NCBI GenBank assembly: GCA_024407815.1
Contig: JAKSVS010000001.1
Coordinates: 1 to 64,000 of the forward strand
Reading direction: 5' to 3'
DNA from: Mycoplasmoidaceae bacterium
GTDB lineage: Bacteria; Bacillota_I; Bacilli_A; Mycoplasmatales; Mycoplasmoidaceae
DNA: 64,000 bases
Shown piece after piece: positions 7,802-19,044 of this stretch; positions within the stretch are counted from its first letter, which is position 1, and every line of letters starts with the position of its first letter. The translations under genes were made by a program, and so were the position numbers. Below the pieces are notes generated by a model. It was not told the DNA's origin, did not search any database, and saw only the letters and a program-made list of their open reading frames with translations.

Positions 7802-9673
7802 TTATAGTTGTTGTCCTTTTTTGAATTGAGCATCATACAGTTTGAAATAGAAACCGCCCTTATCCAATAGGCTCTTGTGTGTTCCTCTTTCAACGATTTG
7901 TCCTTTGTCTAAAACAAGAATTTGATCTGCATTAGCTATTGTTGACAATCGGTGAGCAACAACGAAACATGTTTTACCTGCCATTAGCTTATCCATTGCT
8001 TCGCCAATTAATAATTCGGTCTTTGTATCAATTGATGAAGTAGCTTCATCAAGAATAACGATTTTTGGCTTAGCAAGGAATGCTCTAGCAATAGTTAACA
8101 GTTGTCTCTGTCCAGCGGACAAGTCTGATGCATTGTCGTGTAACACTGTATCATAACCCTTAGGCAGTTGCATAATAAAGTCATGAATATGACATTCTTT
8201 TGCTGCTTGAACAATTTCTTCATCAGTTGCATCAAGTCTACCAGCTCTTAAATTATCTTTAACGGATTGGGCAAACAAGAATGTATCTTGTGTGACAATA
8301 GAAATATTTTGTCTCAATGATTTTCTTGTAATATCTTTTACTGACACATCATCAAATAAAAGATCACCACTGTTCAAATCATAGAATTTTGTAACAAGAT
8401 TTGTTATTGTTGTTTTACCAGCACCGGTTGGACCAACAATGGCTACCATTTGTCCTGGTTGAGCAATAAAGTTCAAATCTTTAAGAATTAATTTGCCTTC
8501 TTCATATCCGAAGCATAACTTCTTTGCTTCAACCTTTCCTTTGAAATTCTTATTTAAAGGTTTTGCACTATCAAGATCCTTTTCTTCTTTTGCATCAAGA
8601 ATTTGGAATACACGTTGTGCACCAGCAGTTGCAAGGAAAATAAAGGAGAATGATTGAACTAAGTTATTAATTGCCTCTGTAAAGTTTCTAGCAAACATTG
8701 TAAAAATAATTAATAATGTTGCAGGCTTAATTTCTCCGGTTAATTCGACCGGAAAAACAGATAGGTGCGTAATCCACTTGTAAGTCGAATCATCGAAAGC
8801 AAACAAAAGCAAGCCAATTCCTAAACCAGCAATAATTGTAATTGCTATTCGAGTCAAGAAATGATTCATTGGCATCATTAAGTTACTTGCTGTTTGTGCA
8901 AATAATGAATTTTGTGTTAAATCATGGTTAACTACATCAAAGTCCTTTACGCACTTATCCTGCATCCTGAACAAAGATATGATTTTAGTACCAGAAATCA
9001 TCTCTTCAGCATAACCATTTAGCTTGGAAATTGAATTCTGTTGTTTTAAAAAGGCTGGTTGCACCTTTTTAGCAATTATCATGTTTGTGACAATCATGAT
9101 TGGAACAGCGATATATGTTACAAGCGCCAAGTACCAGTTGATCAAAAACATCATCAACGTATTAAAAATTATTAAACCAAAATAAAATGCAATGGAACTT
9201 AGATGTTGCGATGTTAACTGTGATATATTGTCTATATCTGATGACATTCTAGTCATTATTTCACCAGATGGAACAACATCGAAAAACTTAACTGGCAATA
9301 AATGCAGTTTGTCAAGTGTTGATCTTCTTAAACCGTACATCACTTTCTCCGATACTTTTGCCATCCAAATGTTATGGAAAGCAAGGAAAGCCTGCGACAC
9401 GACATATAAACCAAGAAAGGCAACACATAACAAAACGTATTGTATTCATTCTTGTTTTATAAGATCGCTATTGAAAATGTATTTGTTGTATAAAATTCCT
9501 GTAATTAATGTTGTTGAACAAATAAAGATAGATTCGATAAGGGAAAGAACAACGGTAACAATAAGCACAGCTCTTTGTCCTTTAAATAAAGAAAGCATCC
9601 TACCAAATGTTTTGAAGAAAGTTCCTTTAGCTATCTTTTGTTTTTTAAACATTGCGCCACTACTTCTTTTCAT
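7802..9673 (-). CDS. ABC exporter half-transporter (permease fused to ATPase)
   Basis: 623-residue exporter of the MsbA/BmrA type. About six membrane helices in residues 1-330, then a nucleotide-binding domain. The latter has Walker A GPTGAGKTT, signature SAGQRQ (LSAGQ instead of LSGGQ), Walker B ILDEATSSID and the His switch VAHRLST. It directly follows the second exporter gene (9676-11426) with a 2-nt gap; paired half-transporters like this usually form a heterodimer. Substrate unknown: multidrug or lipid export is typical of the family. The Walker B Glu and other key residues are intact, unlike the partner, whose frame is broken. Confidence 0.9.
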
Positions 9674-9675
9674 AA

Positions 9676-11426
9676 CTATTTAGTTAAACCCTCCTCTCCC
9701 ATTTGTGAGACAACAATAGAACGGTAAAGTTCATTACTCTTTCTAAGCGTGTCGTGTGTTCCATAACCAACTATTTCGCCTTTTTCCATTACTACAATGT
9801 GATCACAATCTTTAACAGACGAAATGCGCTGAGCAACAACGATAATTGTCATTCCTTTCATTTTCTGTCTAATGTTGGCCTGAAGTTGAGCTTCAGTTAA
9901 CATGTCAAGAGCTGATGTGGAATCATCAAGAATCAAGATATTTGGTTTTTTAACTAAAGTTCTTGTAATAGATAATCTTTGTTGTTGACCGCCAGAGAAG
10001 TTTCTTCCTCTCTGTTCTACCTCACCACCTAGACCATTTTTCTTATCTAAAATTACTGAATCAGCGCAAGCGATTTTGGCACAAGACATTAATTCTTCAT
10101 CTGTGGCGTTTTGATTACCATATTTAAGGTTGTCTCTAATGGTTCCTGAGAAAAGAATCTTCTCTTGAATAACGACACCAACATTGTCTTGCAATGATTT
10201 TAAATCGATTTGCTTTATTGGGGTGCCACCAATAGTTAATTGGCTATTTCCATCTTCTTTGTAATCATAAAGTCTGGATATCAAACTAATTAGTGATGTT
10301 TTTTCCAGAACCGGTAGGCCCAACGATACCAACCATTTCACCTTGTTTAATTTTCAAATTAATATTTGAAAGAACTGGGTTATTGGCATCATCAAAATAT
10401 TTAAAAGATAAATTTTTAAATTCAATATCCAATTTTTTTGGATCTAATTTTATAGGATTGTCGCAATTCTTAATTGATGGCTCAGTATCCAGCAATTCAT
10501 TAATTCTACGTGCTGATGGTAATGCTCTAATACAGTTTATTACAACCATACAAGAAATAATAACCGATGCTAAGGTTACCATCAATAAATTAAATAATTC
10601 GTAAATATCGGCAGCGCTTCTAATTTTATCATTAACAAATTGTAAACCACCAATTAGAAATATGGCTGCAACAGCAGCATTCATTATGGTATTAATAAAA
10701 GGAAACATAAAAGCAAATCCGACTCAAGCTTTCGTTGGAAACTGCAAATCTTTTAGCTTGTTGTTCTTCAAGACAGAAAGATTTTATAACTTTTATACCA
10801 AGAACATTTTCACGAACAACAACATTGGCGCTATCAATTTCAACTTGAACTTTTTCAAAAGAAGGAACAATTCTTTTTGCAACAACAACAACAAAGCTAA
10901 GCACCATAAATGACATAATTGCTGTAAATAGCAAACCAAACATTCAGCTTTTCATGTAACTTGCAACTATTCCATAAAAGAACATTATTGGGGCTCTAAT
11001 AAATAATGCGATTGCTAACTGCATAGCAGTTTGATACTTTTGAACATCGTTAGTTATTCTGGTTAATATTGATGACGTTGAAATTCTATCTATATCACCA
11101 AATGATAGAGCAGCAGATTTATAAAACATCTTGTGTCTAAGGGTTTCGGTTAGAAGTAATGATGATTTGGTTCCAAGTCACGATCCCAAAATACCACAAA
11201 CAAAAGACATAATCGCATTTGCTAACAACAAAACCGTTCTGGTTCAAAATGATGAAGGGTCGACATCAGCTCGGTTTTCTTTTAACACATCAATTATCCT
11301 TGCAAGCATCATTGTTTGAAAACCCTCAAACACGCCTTGCAAAGCAACAAAAATCAAAGCGAAAATTGCTAAGACTTTTGTTTTTTTGTTTCCGAGTTTA
11401 AAAAGCTTAAACACAATGTTCTCCAA
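9676..11426 (-). pseudogene. ABC exporter half-transporter with two frameshifts
   Basis: About 583 residues if restored. The N-terminal membrane domain opens at ATG 11426 and runs to about 10715, where the frame must skip one base to reach GFAFMFPFINTIM. A second +1 occurs in Walker A: GGAAAAAACATC (A6, 10302-10297) gives GSGKNITN-stop, while one A fewer gives the proper GPTGSGKTSLIS. Beyond it the signature FSGGQQQR, ILDDSTSALD and the His switch region (VAQRIS, with Gln for His) are intact. ILDDST has Asp where the catalytic Glu would be, as in the degenerate site of heterodimeric exporters. Partner of the gene at 7802-9673. Either a pseudogene or two sequencing indels. Confidence 0.8.
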
Positions 11427-11482
11427 TTCTTAATTAATATTTGTCTTATTATTATATTAAAAAATATAATAATATAAAGATT

Positions 11483-11561
11483 GTTCACGTAGCTCAATTT
11501 TGGATAGAGCAGTTGCCTCCTAAGCAACAGGTTGGCCGTTCAACTCGGCCCGTGAACGCCA
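11483..11561 (+). tRNA. tRNA-Arg (CCU)
   Basis: Acceptor stem GTTCACG / CGTGAAC, anticodon stem-loop GTTGC-CTCCTAA-GCAAC with anticodon CCT (reads AGG), T-arm GTTCAACTC region, and encoded CCA end. Stand-alone gene on the plus strand between two minus-strand units. Confidence 0.95.
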
Positions 11562-11563
11562 TT

Positions 11564-11599
11564 AAAAATCCGTGTTAATAAAAAACTACACGGATTTTT
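11564..11599. terminator. Bidirectional terminator after tRNA-Arg and lipase gene
   Basis: 12-bp perfect stem AAAAATCCGTGT / ACACGGATTTTT with a 12-nt A-rich loop; T-runs on both strands. Confidence 0.88.
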
Positions 11600-11601
11600 T
11601 A

Positions 11602-12498
11602 TTATTTTTTCGAATTGAAGAAAGACAAAACATCATCATAAACTTGCTCTTTTATGGATGGCTCATTTAAAATTTCATGTCGTGCGCCTTCATAAAGTTT
11701 AAGTTTACAATTTAATTTCATTGAATTATAAAACTCATACAATTTCTTTACCGATTTTCCCATGTTACCAACAGGGTCGTGATCACCAGCAATAATAAAT
11801 ATTGGTTTAGTCTTAGATATTTTATTAACAGTAGATTTCCTATACATCCTTTTAAATGCTTTAAACATATTGTAATAGAACTTGTTAGATAATGGTTTAC
11901 CATTAAATGGATCAGCGAAATACTTTTTTACTTCATTATTATTGCTGTTGAGCCATGAACCTTTACCAACTAATTTTTGATATGAGGAATAATTAATTTT
12001 TTCAATTAGTTTGGCATCTTTGTTTGGTGCAAATAACTTCATGTTTCAAGTTAGAAATCTTCCAAATGCAACATCAAGTCTGCCTTTCATTAGTGCCGAA
12101 CCACAAATTACTATTTTATCATATTCGTTGCATGTAGTTATGTATTCTTGCGCAATAAATGATCCATAGCTATGACCAAAAACATATAAAGGAAGATTGT
12201 ATTTTTTCTTAAGCATTGTGCTAAAGAATGCTTCATCCATTAGTGTGTCATAAAAAACATCTTTACCGTCGTATGTTCCAAATTTTTTACCGTTTGCGGT
12301 TTTTCCGTGTGCTCTATGATCGTCTGCAAAAACGATATAACCATTTTTGTTTAGTACTTTTGCAAAAGGTTCATATCTTTTTGCGTGTTCTGCCATCCCA
12401 TGAAAAATTTGAACCACACCCTTTGGGTGTTTAACGTTATCTCATAGATAGCAGAATATATCTCTTCCATCAAAACTTTTAATAAACTTACTTGGCAT
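11602..12498 (-). CDS. Alpha/beta hydrolase, monoglyceride lipase / lysophospholipase type
   Basis: 298-residue serine hydrolase. Catalytic triad visible: nucleophile in GHSYGS (Ser ~110), Asp in IIAGDHDPVGN (~245) and His in GARHEIL (~277). The N-terminal HGMAEHAKRYEPFA is typical of the PldB/monoacylglycerol lipase group, as is a charged lid region in the middle. No signal peptide, so cytoplasmic or membrane-peripheral. Its start lies inside the end of glpK (11-nt overlap), so the two are coupled. This suits release of glycerol from monoacylglycerol or lysolipid followed by phosphorylation. Lysophospholipid is the main alternative substrate. Confidence 0.85.
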
Positions 12499-13960
12499 TG
12501 TTAAGTCCTTCTAAATACTCCTTCATGGCGCCTTTTCAGCCATCTATAACTGGTTGAATTTGTTCTTGTGTCCTGCTTGGAGTAAATGTTTTTATTGGTT
12601 TGAAAACAAAATCATCAAATTTAAACGCGCTTGTTGCAATGCCTGTGCAAATAATAGAACCAATAGCTGTCGATTCTAAGTTAACGATAGAAATAGGCAA
12701 TTGCAATAGATTACTTTGTAACTGCATCAAATATCTGTTTCTACTTAGTCCACCATCAACGCAAAGCTTTGTTGGTTGCAAGTTAATATCCTTCATCATT
12801 GCCTCAAAGACATCATATGACCTGTAGGCAATTGAATCTCAACAAGCTTTAGCGATTTCTTGATTAGACGTATTTTTTGTTTTATTGATAAATTGCTCAT
12901 GAGCATCCATTATTCAATATGGACAGCCAAGACCATTAAAGGCGGGAATCAAGTATAAATTAGATTCACGAACTTTAGAAGCTAAACGTGTTAATTTTCT
13001 ATGGTTCGGAGCAAGACGTCTTTTTATTGCTTCATTAATAATTGAACCACACGAGAAAACGCTTCCTTCCAACGCATAGGACACGACACCATTTATTTTA
13101 TATGCAATTGTAGTTAAAAGATTATTTTGGCTTTTGATTGGATCGTGTCCAATATTAGCAAGCATGAATGAACCAGTACCGTACGTATTTTTAATTTGGC
13201 CTTTGTTAAAGCAACCTTGACCTAGCAATGATGATTGTTGATCACCAATCAGACCAGCAATTTTAATTGGTTTATCAAACATTCTAGTAAAACCAACAAT
13301 TTCATCGTTGTCGACAGGCATTGGTAATATATCTCTAGGGATACCAAATAGTTTCAATAACTCGTCATCTCACTTTAATGTGTTGATATTGAAAAGCATA
13401 GTTCTGCTTGCGTTTGTTACATCAGTAACAAAGATTGTGTGATTAGTTAAACGATAAACTAAGTAACTTTCGATTGTTCCAATACATAAGCGGTGTTCTT
13501 CAAGCGCTTTAATAACAGATTTGGAATTGTTTAATAATCATTTTATCTTAGTGGCAGAAAAATACGAATTAACGATTAAACCAGTTTTATCTTGTATGAT
13601 TTTAGCAAACTTAGATTGTTTTAAGTCTTCTCAAAAATCAGCGGTTCTTCTACACTTTCAGATAATAGCATTATTTAATGCCTTACCTGTTTTTTTGTCC
13701 CAAGCAACAATAGTTTCTCTTTGATTAGTTATGCCAAGACCATAAACATCTTCAGGATTAATTTTGTGCATAACTTTTTTTAAACACAAAACTGTTTTGT
13801 CTCAGATATCGTTCGCATCCTGTTCAACTCATCCAGCTTTTGGAGTGATTAATTCAGTTTGTGCTCTTTCAAGTTTAACAATCTTATGTTTTTTGACATC
13901 GAATAATACAACACGTAAAGATGTTGTTCCTTCATCGATTGTTAAGATAAATCTTTTCAT
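12488..13960 (-). CDS. glpK: Glycerol kinase
   Basis: 490 residues, FGGY family. Phosphorylates glycerol to glycerol-3-phosphate with ATP. Seen: N-terminal DEGTTSLR phosphate loop, GITNQRET, the catalytic-site region around [20 protein letters not shown], and [18 protein letters not shown] near the C-terminus. Several TGA-Trp codons are needed. Followed by the overlapping lipase gene. In mollicutes glycerol-3-phosphate feeds lipid synthesis or GlpO-driven glycolysis; no glpO or glpF lies in this window. Confidence 0.95.
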
Positions 13961-13975
13961 ATAAGTATTATAAAA

Positions 13976-14000
13976 AATATATGAGCTTTGCTCATATATT
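13976..14000 (-). terminator. Terminator of K+ transporter gene
   Basis: 11-bp stem AATATATGAGC / GCTCATATATT with TTT loop, 8 nt after the transporter stop, followed on the minus strand by a T-run. The T-run is close to the glpK start at 13960. Confidence 0.85.
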
Positions 14001-14007
14001 TAATGTC

Positions 14008-15729
14008 TTATCCGATCTTAATATCTTCGTATGGATATTCAATATCGTTAAAGTGAGGATGGAATCTTGTTCAAGACAGCAATGTGTTGATAACACCAAG
14101 CTGACCAACAAACATTAAAATAACCAAATATAGTAATCCTCATCAAGCAGTTTGTGCAGTTGCACCAGTAGACAAGCCAACCGTACCATATGCAGATGAA
14201 CATTCTACAAAGAAATCGACATAACTAAACCAAAGGTGTGAGTCGCTTTGTCGTATACTATCTGGCATTGGAGTTGCAGTTCACAAAATTAGTGTACCGA
14301 GTAATACTAAAGCAAGCGAAATTACAAATATCATAAATGCTTGTGTAACTGTGTCTTGACTGATTCTTCGTTTGAAGAAGAAAACGTTTTTTCTTCCGCA
14401 AAGTTTACACCAAATAGTAATGATAATTACGGCTAGTGTTGTCGTCCTAATACCACCGGCTGTAGAAGAAGGCGACGCACCAATAAACATCAATATAGAA
14501 ATAAGTCACTTTGTTCCTTCGAATAAAACACTCGTTTTAACTGTTTCCATTCCTAATGAACGACTGTTAAATGAATGGAAAATAATTGCAAATATTTTAT
14601 TTGCTTCAGGGTTAGAACCAAACTCACCGAATTGATTTTGGTTTCCAACAATCGTTATATCACGCATTAAAATTTCTTTTCCCTTGTACATGCCAATAGG
14701 TATATTTGATTGAGCATATGGATTCATAAACTCGGTTCCAATCGCTCCAGCAACACCAATTATTGCAACTAAAATATAAACAGTGATGGCAACTTTTGTA
14801 TACAATGTCATCTTGTATGTTTTGCCAAGTGATTTGCATCTAATCTTTTCGATAATGTCAAATCATACAAAGTGGCCTAAACCACCGATAATTAATTCGA
14901 TAACAATAAGTGTTTGCAATAAAATTCCAACGTCGTTTCTAAAAGGTGCCATTGAAGTTGCAGAAATGTTGTCAAATCCTGCGTTGTTCATTGCAGAAAC
15001 AGTTGTAAACAAGGCAACCCACATAGATTGACCAAAGTTGTGGTACATAGGGGTTGGAGTTGTTGTATTAAATGAAATTCCAGTAAATGCAACTGTTTGT
15101 TGCTCAATATCTAAAAACGCTTGTTCATATGATGGAATGTAGCGGAAACAAAAAGCATATGCTATCATAAACACGAATTGTGTTATAAATATAAAAATTA
15201 AGGCGGTTTTAATAACACGATATGATTGAGATAATTTACTACCACCACGTTCAGCTTGCATTATGTATAGTTGGCCAACGTCTATCTTATCATCTTTCTT
15301 TTTAAAGAAATTTCAAACAAAGTAAAACATGGTAATAACACCAATGCCACCAATCTCAATCAAGATCATTAATACTACTTGACCACCATAATTAAAGTAT
15401 TGGTATACACTAATAGGAGTAAGACCGGTATCACTAAAACCAGAGCAAGCTATAAACAGAGCTTGAATAAATCCATAGTCACCTGTAGAATTAGTAAAAC
15501 CATTGGCCTGTACACCATCAACAACTTTTAAACAGAATGGGGCTGATAACAATAAAGCTCCAACAATAACTATTAAAATGTAAAGTCTAAATAGACGTTG
15601 TGGGATCGTTCGTCCAACAGCGACTCTAAGTACTTTTCGTGAACCACGATAAAGTTTCGAAAAGAAACGTCTTACACGCCCGCGATTCTTTATCGTTTTA
15701 CCAGTGTTAGTGTCTCTTACACTTGCCAT
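14008..15729 (-). CDS. ktrB: Potassium uptake protein, TrkH/KtrB family
   Basis: 573-residue membrane protein with four degenerate M1-P-M2 pore repeats. Filter-like segments seen are GFSDTGLTP, NNAGFDN, the third near NSRSLGMETV and the fourth SSAYGTVGLS, each with the conserved glycine that sets K+ selectivity. The N-terminus (~40 residues) is very basic. No KtrA/TrkA regulatory subunit is encoded next to it. Longer than typical KtrB (~450), mainly because of the N-terminus and a loop around residues 310-380, which is usual for mollicute versions. Confidence 0.9.
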
Positions 15730-15753
15730 AAATATAAATGATTATATATTATA

Positions 15754-16266
15754 TTATTTATCTAAATAATTGATTTTGTGTGGTTCAAAAACCTCTAAAC
15801 CAGCAAATTTATTTAGTTTTGCTACTTGATAAATGCAGATAGCAACACAGTTGCTTAAATTTAAGCTACGAACATTTTTAGAACTTGGAATTCTAATTGT
15901 TTTATCTTTATTTTTAACTAAGATTGATTTGCTTATCCCTGTCGACTCGCGACCAAACATTAAGTAAATGTCGCCATTGTTTTTTGGCAAAGATATTTGC
16001 GAAACTTCTTTTTTTCCATATCGTGTTATGTAATAAATTTTGTCTTTTGGTTTTAATGATTTAATAAAGTCATTGTAGCAATCATGCTCTACCAATTTTA
16101 ACTTATCTCAATAATCACATCCAGATCTTTTTAGATTCTTATCTGACATAATAAAACCATATGGTCGAATCATGTGTAATATTGCATTAAAACCCACACA
16201 AGTCCTTGCAATATTTCCTGTGTTTTGTGGTATTTCTGGTTCAAATAAAACGATATGAATTTTCAT
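15754..16266 (-). CDS. trmL: tRNA (cytidine(34)-2'-O)-methyltransferase, SpoU/TrmL type
   Basis: 170 residues. SPOUT-fold enzyme that 2'-O-methylates the wobble base of certain tRNA-Leu species using SAM. All three SpoU motifs are present: [14 protein letters not shown] near the N-terminus, [12 protein letters not shown] and [24 protein letters not shown]. Short form without extra RNA-binding domain, as expected for TrmL. It is divergent from rubrerythrin and probably starts from a shared palindromic promoter, leaving almost no 5' leader. Confidence 0.9.
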
Positions 16267-16271
16267 AATAT

Positions 16272-16291
16272 AAAAGTATTATAATACTTTT
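16272..16291. promoter_or_regulatory. Palindromic divergent promoter of trmL and rubrerythrin
   Basis: A perfect 20-bp palindrome AAAAGTATTATAATACTTTT carries overlapping TATAAT -10 boxes on both strands (plus 16280-16285, minus 16283-16278). The rubrerythrin start is 19 nt away and the trmL start only 11 nt away. Confidence 0.6.
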
Positions 16292-16304
16292 AGAGGTATT
16301 TAAA

Positions 16305-16886
16305 ATGAAACAAAAAAGTTTAAAAGGTACAAAAACCTTAGCTAATTTAATGGAAGCTTTTGCTGGCGAAAGTCAAGCAAGAAATAAATACACTTACTAC
16401 GCTAGTCAAGCAAAGAAAGATGGTTTCAATTTAGTTGCTGATTTCTTTGAAGAAACAGCTGACAACGAAAAAGAACATGCGAAACTATGATTCAAATTAA
16501 TTAATGGTGGTGCCATTCCATCAACAAAGCAAAATTTAAAGGATGCGGCTAAAGGTGAAAACTTTGAATGAACTAAAATGTACAAGAGAATGGCAAAAGA
16601 AGCAAGAAAAGAAGGTTTCATTGACATCGCAAAGTTATTCGAAGGCATTGCTGAAATTGAAGCTGAACACGAAAAGAGATATTTAGCGCTTCTAAAATTA
16701 ATTAACACTGGAAAAATGTTTAAAAAGGTCGGCAAGGTTGCTTGAAAATGTCAGAACTGTGGAAGAATAATATATTCAAAAACAGCTCCACAAGTTTGTG
16801 ACGTATGCAAACATCCAAGATCTTATCAACGCATTAAGTGTGGATGCGTTTACTCGCTTGAAGGATGTCGTTGCTGTTGTAAATAA
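16305..16886 (+). CDS. rbr: Rubrerythrin with Cys-rich C-terminal extension
   Basis: 193 residues. Rubrerythrins reduce H2O2 in anaerobes with a di-iron site in a four-helix bundle and a rubredoxin-like FeS4 site. Seen: helices with GESQARNKY and DNEKEHAK (first half of the di-iron ligands), GIAEIEAEHEKRY (second half), then WKCQNCG and CDVCKHPRSY as the rubredoxin CxxC pair. After the usual end, ~18 extra residues (QRIKCGCVYSLEGCRCCK) add five cysteines. Three TGA-Trp codons. AGAGG lies upstream as ribosome-binding site. Single-gene unit with its own terminator. The electron donor is unknown. Confidence 0.92.
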
Positions 16887-16906
16887 AAAGAGGTTAACCC
16901 TCTTTT
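16886..16906. terminator. Bidirectional terminator between rubrerythrin and trigger-factor-like gene
   Basis: 8-bp stem AAAAGAGG / CCTCTTTT, loop TTAAC, T-runs on both strands. It overlaps both stop codons. Confidence 0.85.
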
Positions 16907-17591
16907 ATTTTTTTTCTTGCTTTGTTGGCTTTTGTTCTTTTGATTTCGCCGAAGCTTCTTTGGCTGCTTGTTGTGATGCAGCAGCATTTTTCAAGATTGC
17001 TTCTCTATCTAATTTGAATTTTAATTTTTTGCAAATTGAGTCTGCTATTTTTTCCTCAAGTATTGTTTGTCTTAATGAGTTCATTCGTTTTGGGTCATTC
17101 AAGATATCTCTAATTAGTTTATTAGTTTGCTTGTAATATTCATTCAATGTATTTTTTAATTCTTCATCTGATACTTGGATGTTTCATTCCTTAGCAACAG
17201 CGGCAAAAATCATTTCTTTTTCCATCATGTTCTTAGCTAACGCTTTAGCAAAACCCTCTGGAGCATCTTTTAGTTTTAGATCGACATTTAACAAAGAGTC
17301 AACCATTGCTTGGAGATGCTTTGGATCAATTGTGATTTCATAACAAGGAACGAGAATATGCATAGCGGCATTAAAAACATTATCTCTAACAACCAAATTA
17401 TGAATTCTTTCATTAATTTGCTGGTCAGTTAATTTGTCACCAAACTCTTTTTTCATTCTATTGAAATGAAAATCAACTGCTCTTTTGTCTGCTAACAATT
17501 TATCAATAACTACTTCTTTTGAGAAGTCTGGCTCTTTTATCTTCTTAATTGATGTTGTAATTTGTTTTTCTTGTTCTTTATTATCTGCCAT
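16905..17591 (-). CDS. Trigger-factor C-domain-like (SurA-like) protein without PPIase domain
   Basis: 228 residues, soluble, helical. Residues ~60-190 resemble the substrate-cradling C-terminal domain of trigger factor: FAKALAKNMMEKEMIFAAVAKEW, then VSDEELKNTLNEYYKQTNKL and the C-arm LRQTILEEKIADSICKKLKF. The N-terminal ribosome-binding domain (with its GFRxGKxP signature) and the FKBP-type PPIase domain are absent. The last ~30 residues are Ala/Lys/Gln-rich. A role as a small chaperone is inference. It sits in a unit with a DivIVA-like gene and metK. Confidence 0.5.
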
Positions 17592-17601
17592 AATTTCTCC
17601 T

Positions 17602-17904
17602 CTAATTTTGATTGTTTGGCTTTAGCCAATTTTTTCCATAACCTTCATCTTCATATGTCTTAACTGTTAAAGAAAGCTTATTATTTTCATTTTGTAGTTC
17701 AGCCACTTTGGTTTGAAGCTCAGCAATTAATTTTTCTTGCTTAGCCATATTCGCTTTATGTGATTCTAACATTTTATCATTATTTTCTAGATACGTAATA
17801 ACTGTGTCAAAGAAAGAATCAACATCGTTGGCATCATAACCCGAAAAAACAGCTTTTTTAAATTTCTTATTTAGAATTTTTTCATTCATTTCGTTATTAT
17901 TCAT
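17602..17904 (-). CDS. DivIVA/GpsB-like coiled-coil protein
   Basis: 100 residues. N-terminal lipid-binding DivIVA domain: ILNKKFKKAVFSGYDANDVDSFFD, followed by a coiled coil (~40-85) with regular heptads such as LIAELQTKVAELQNENN. DivIVA proteins sense membrane curvature and recruit division or polarity proteins. Mollicutes keep short versions of unclear role. It overlaps the metK end by 8 nt. Confidence 0.8.
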   Translation of the reverse strand: MNNNEMNEKILNKKFKKAVFSGYDANDVDSFFDTVITYLENNDKMLESHKANMAKQEKLIAELQTKVAELQNENNKLSLTVKTYEDEGYGKNWLKPNNQN

Positions 17905-19024
17905 TTACAGCTCTCTTCAATGATTGAACTTTATCAAGTTTTTCCCATGGCAATCCTTCTTTACCAAAATGTCCATACACACTTGTTTGACGATAAATCG
18001 GTGATTGCAATTTCAAACTCTTAATAATATTATATAAGTCAAAATCAAATGTTTTTTTAACTGCTTTATAGATTTTATCTATACTTACTTTATTTGTATC
18101 AAAGCAGTCAATAAACATATTCATTGGTTTTGGTTCACCTATACAATATGCTAATCTTACTTCGCACCTATCTGCCAACTTTGCTGCAACAACGTTCTTT
18201 GCGATGTATCTGCAAAAATATGCTCCAGTTCTATCAATTTTTGTTGGATCCTTGCCACTAAATGCTCCTCCACCATGATGAGCAACAGAACCATAAGTAT
18301 CAACGATTATTTTTCTTCCAGTTAATCCTGTATCTCCGACGGGACCACCAATAACAAATCTTCCGTTCTTATTAATATATAAATCGCAATTAGTATTAAG
18401 TTTGAATTTTTTTAGTAAAGGAATAATGACAAGTTTTTTAATATCATTTCTCAATTTTGTTAAATCAGTTGAGCTATTGTGTTGAACAGAAACAACTACT
18501 GCTTCAACATGAGGTTTTCTGTTGATATATGATACTGAAACTTGCGATTTCATATCATATTTGCAATATGATAGTTTTTTGTTTTTAATTAATTCTTCAA
18601 TTTTCTTCAATATTTCGTGGGAAATTGTTATTGCGAGTGGCATATATTGCTTTGTCATGTTTGTTGCATAACCAAAAACCATTCCTTGATCACCTGCACC
18701 AAGTTTTTTATTAGTCTTTGTAACTAATTTAGCAATATCCTGTGATTGATTATTGATGTTAGAAATGATTGTAAAATCATTTTCGCTATAACCTATCGGT
18801 TTTAAAATTTCTCAAGCTATTTTAACAACGTCTACATATCCTTTTGTTGTTATCTGACCACCAATAACTATTAATCTATCGTTTGCAAAAACTTCACAAG
18901 CAACTCTTGATTGAGGATCTTGTGCTAGACATTCATCTAGTATTGCATCAGCAATTTGGTCGCACATCTTATCTGGGTGTCCTCTGCCAACAGATTCAGA
19001 TGTAACTATATATTTATTTGTCAT
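17897..19024 (-). CDS. metK: S-adenosylmethionine synthetase
   Basis: 375 residues. Makes SAM from methionine and ATP. Seen: [19 protein letters not shown] with the ATP-binding His, [32 protein letters not shown] and [16 protein letters not shown] with catalytic Asp and Lys. Two or more TGA-Trp codons. Transcription is very likely controlled by the S-box riboswitch and terminator at 19045-19170. A good AAGGAG ribosome-binding site lies 9 nt upstream. Confidence 0.97.
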
Positions 19025-19044
19025 TTTTATTCTCCTTAACCAAA

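Noticed and set aside
12340..12370. Third copy of the ACTTTTGCAAAA element
   Set aside because: Lies within the lipase coding sequence, lacks the TTCCGAAAAAA block and is not upstream of a gene.
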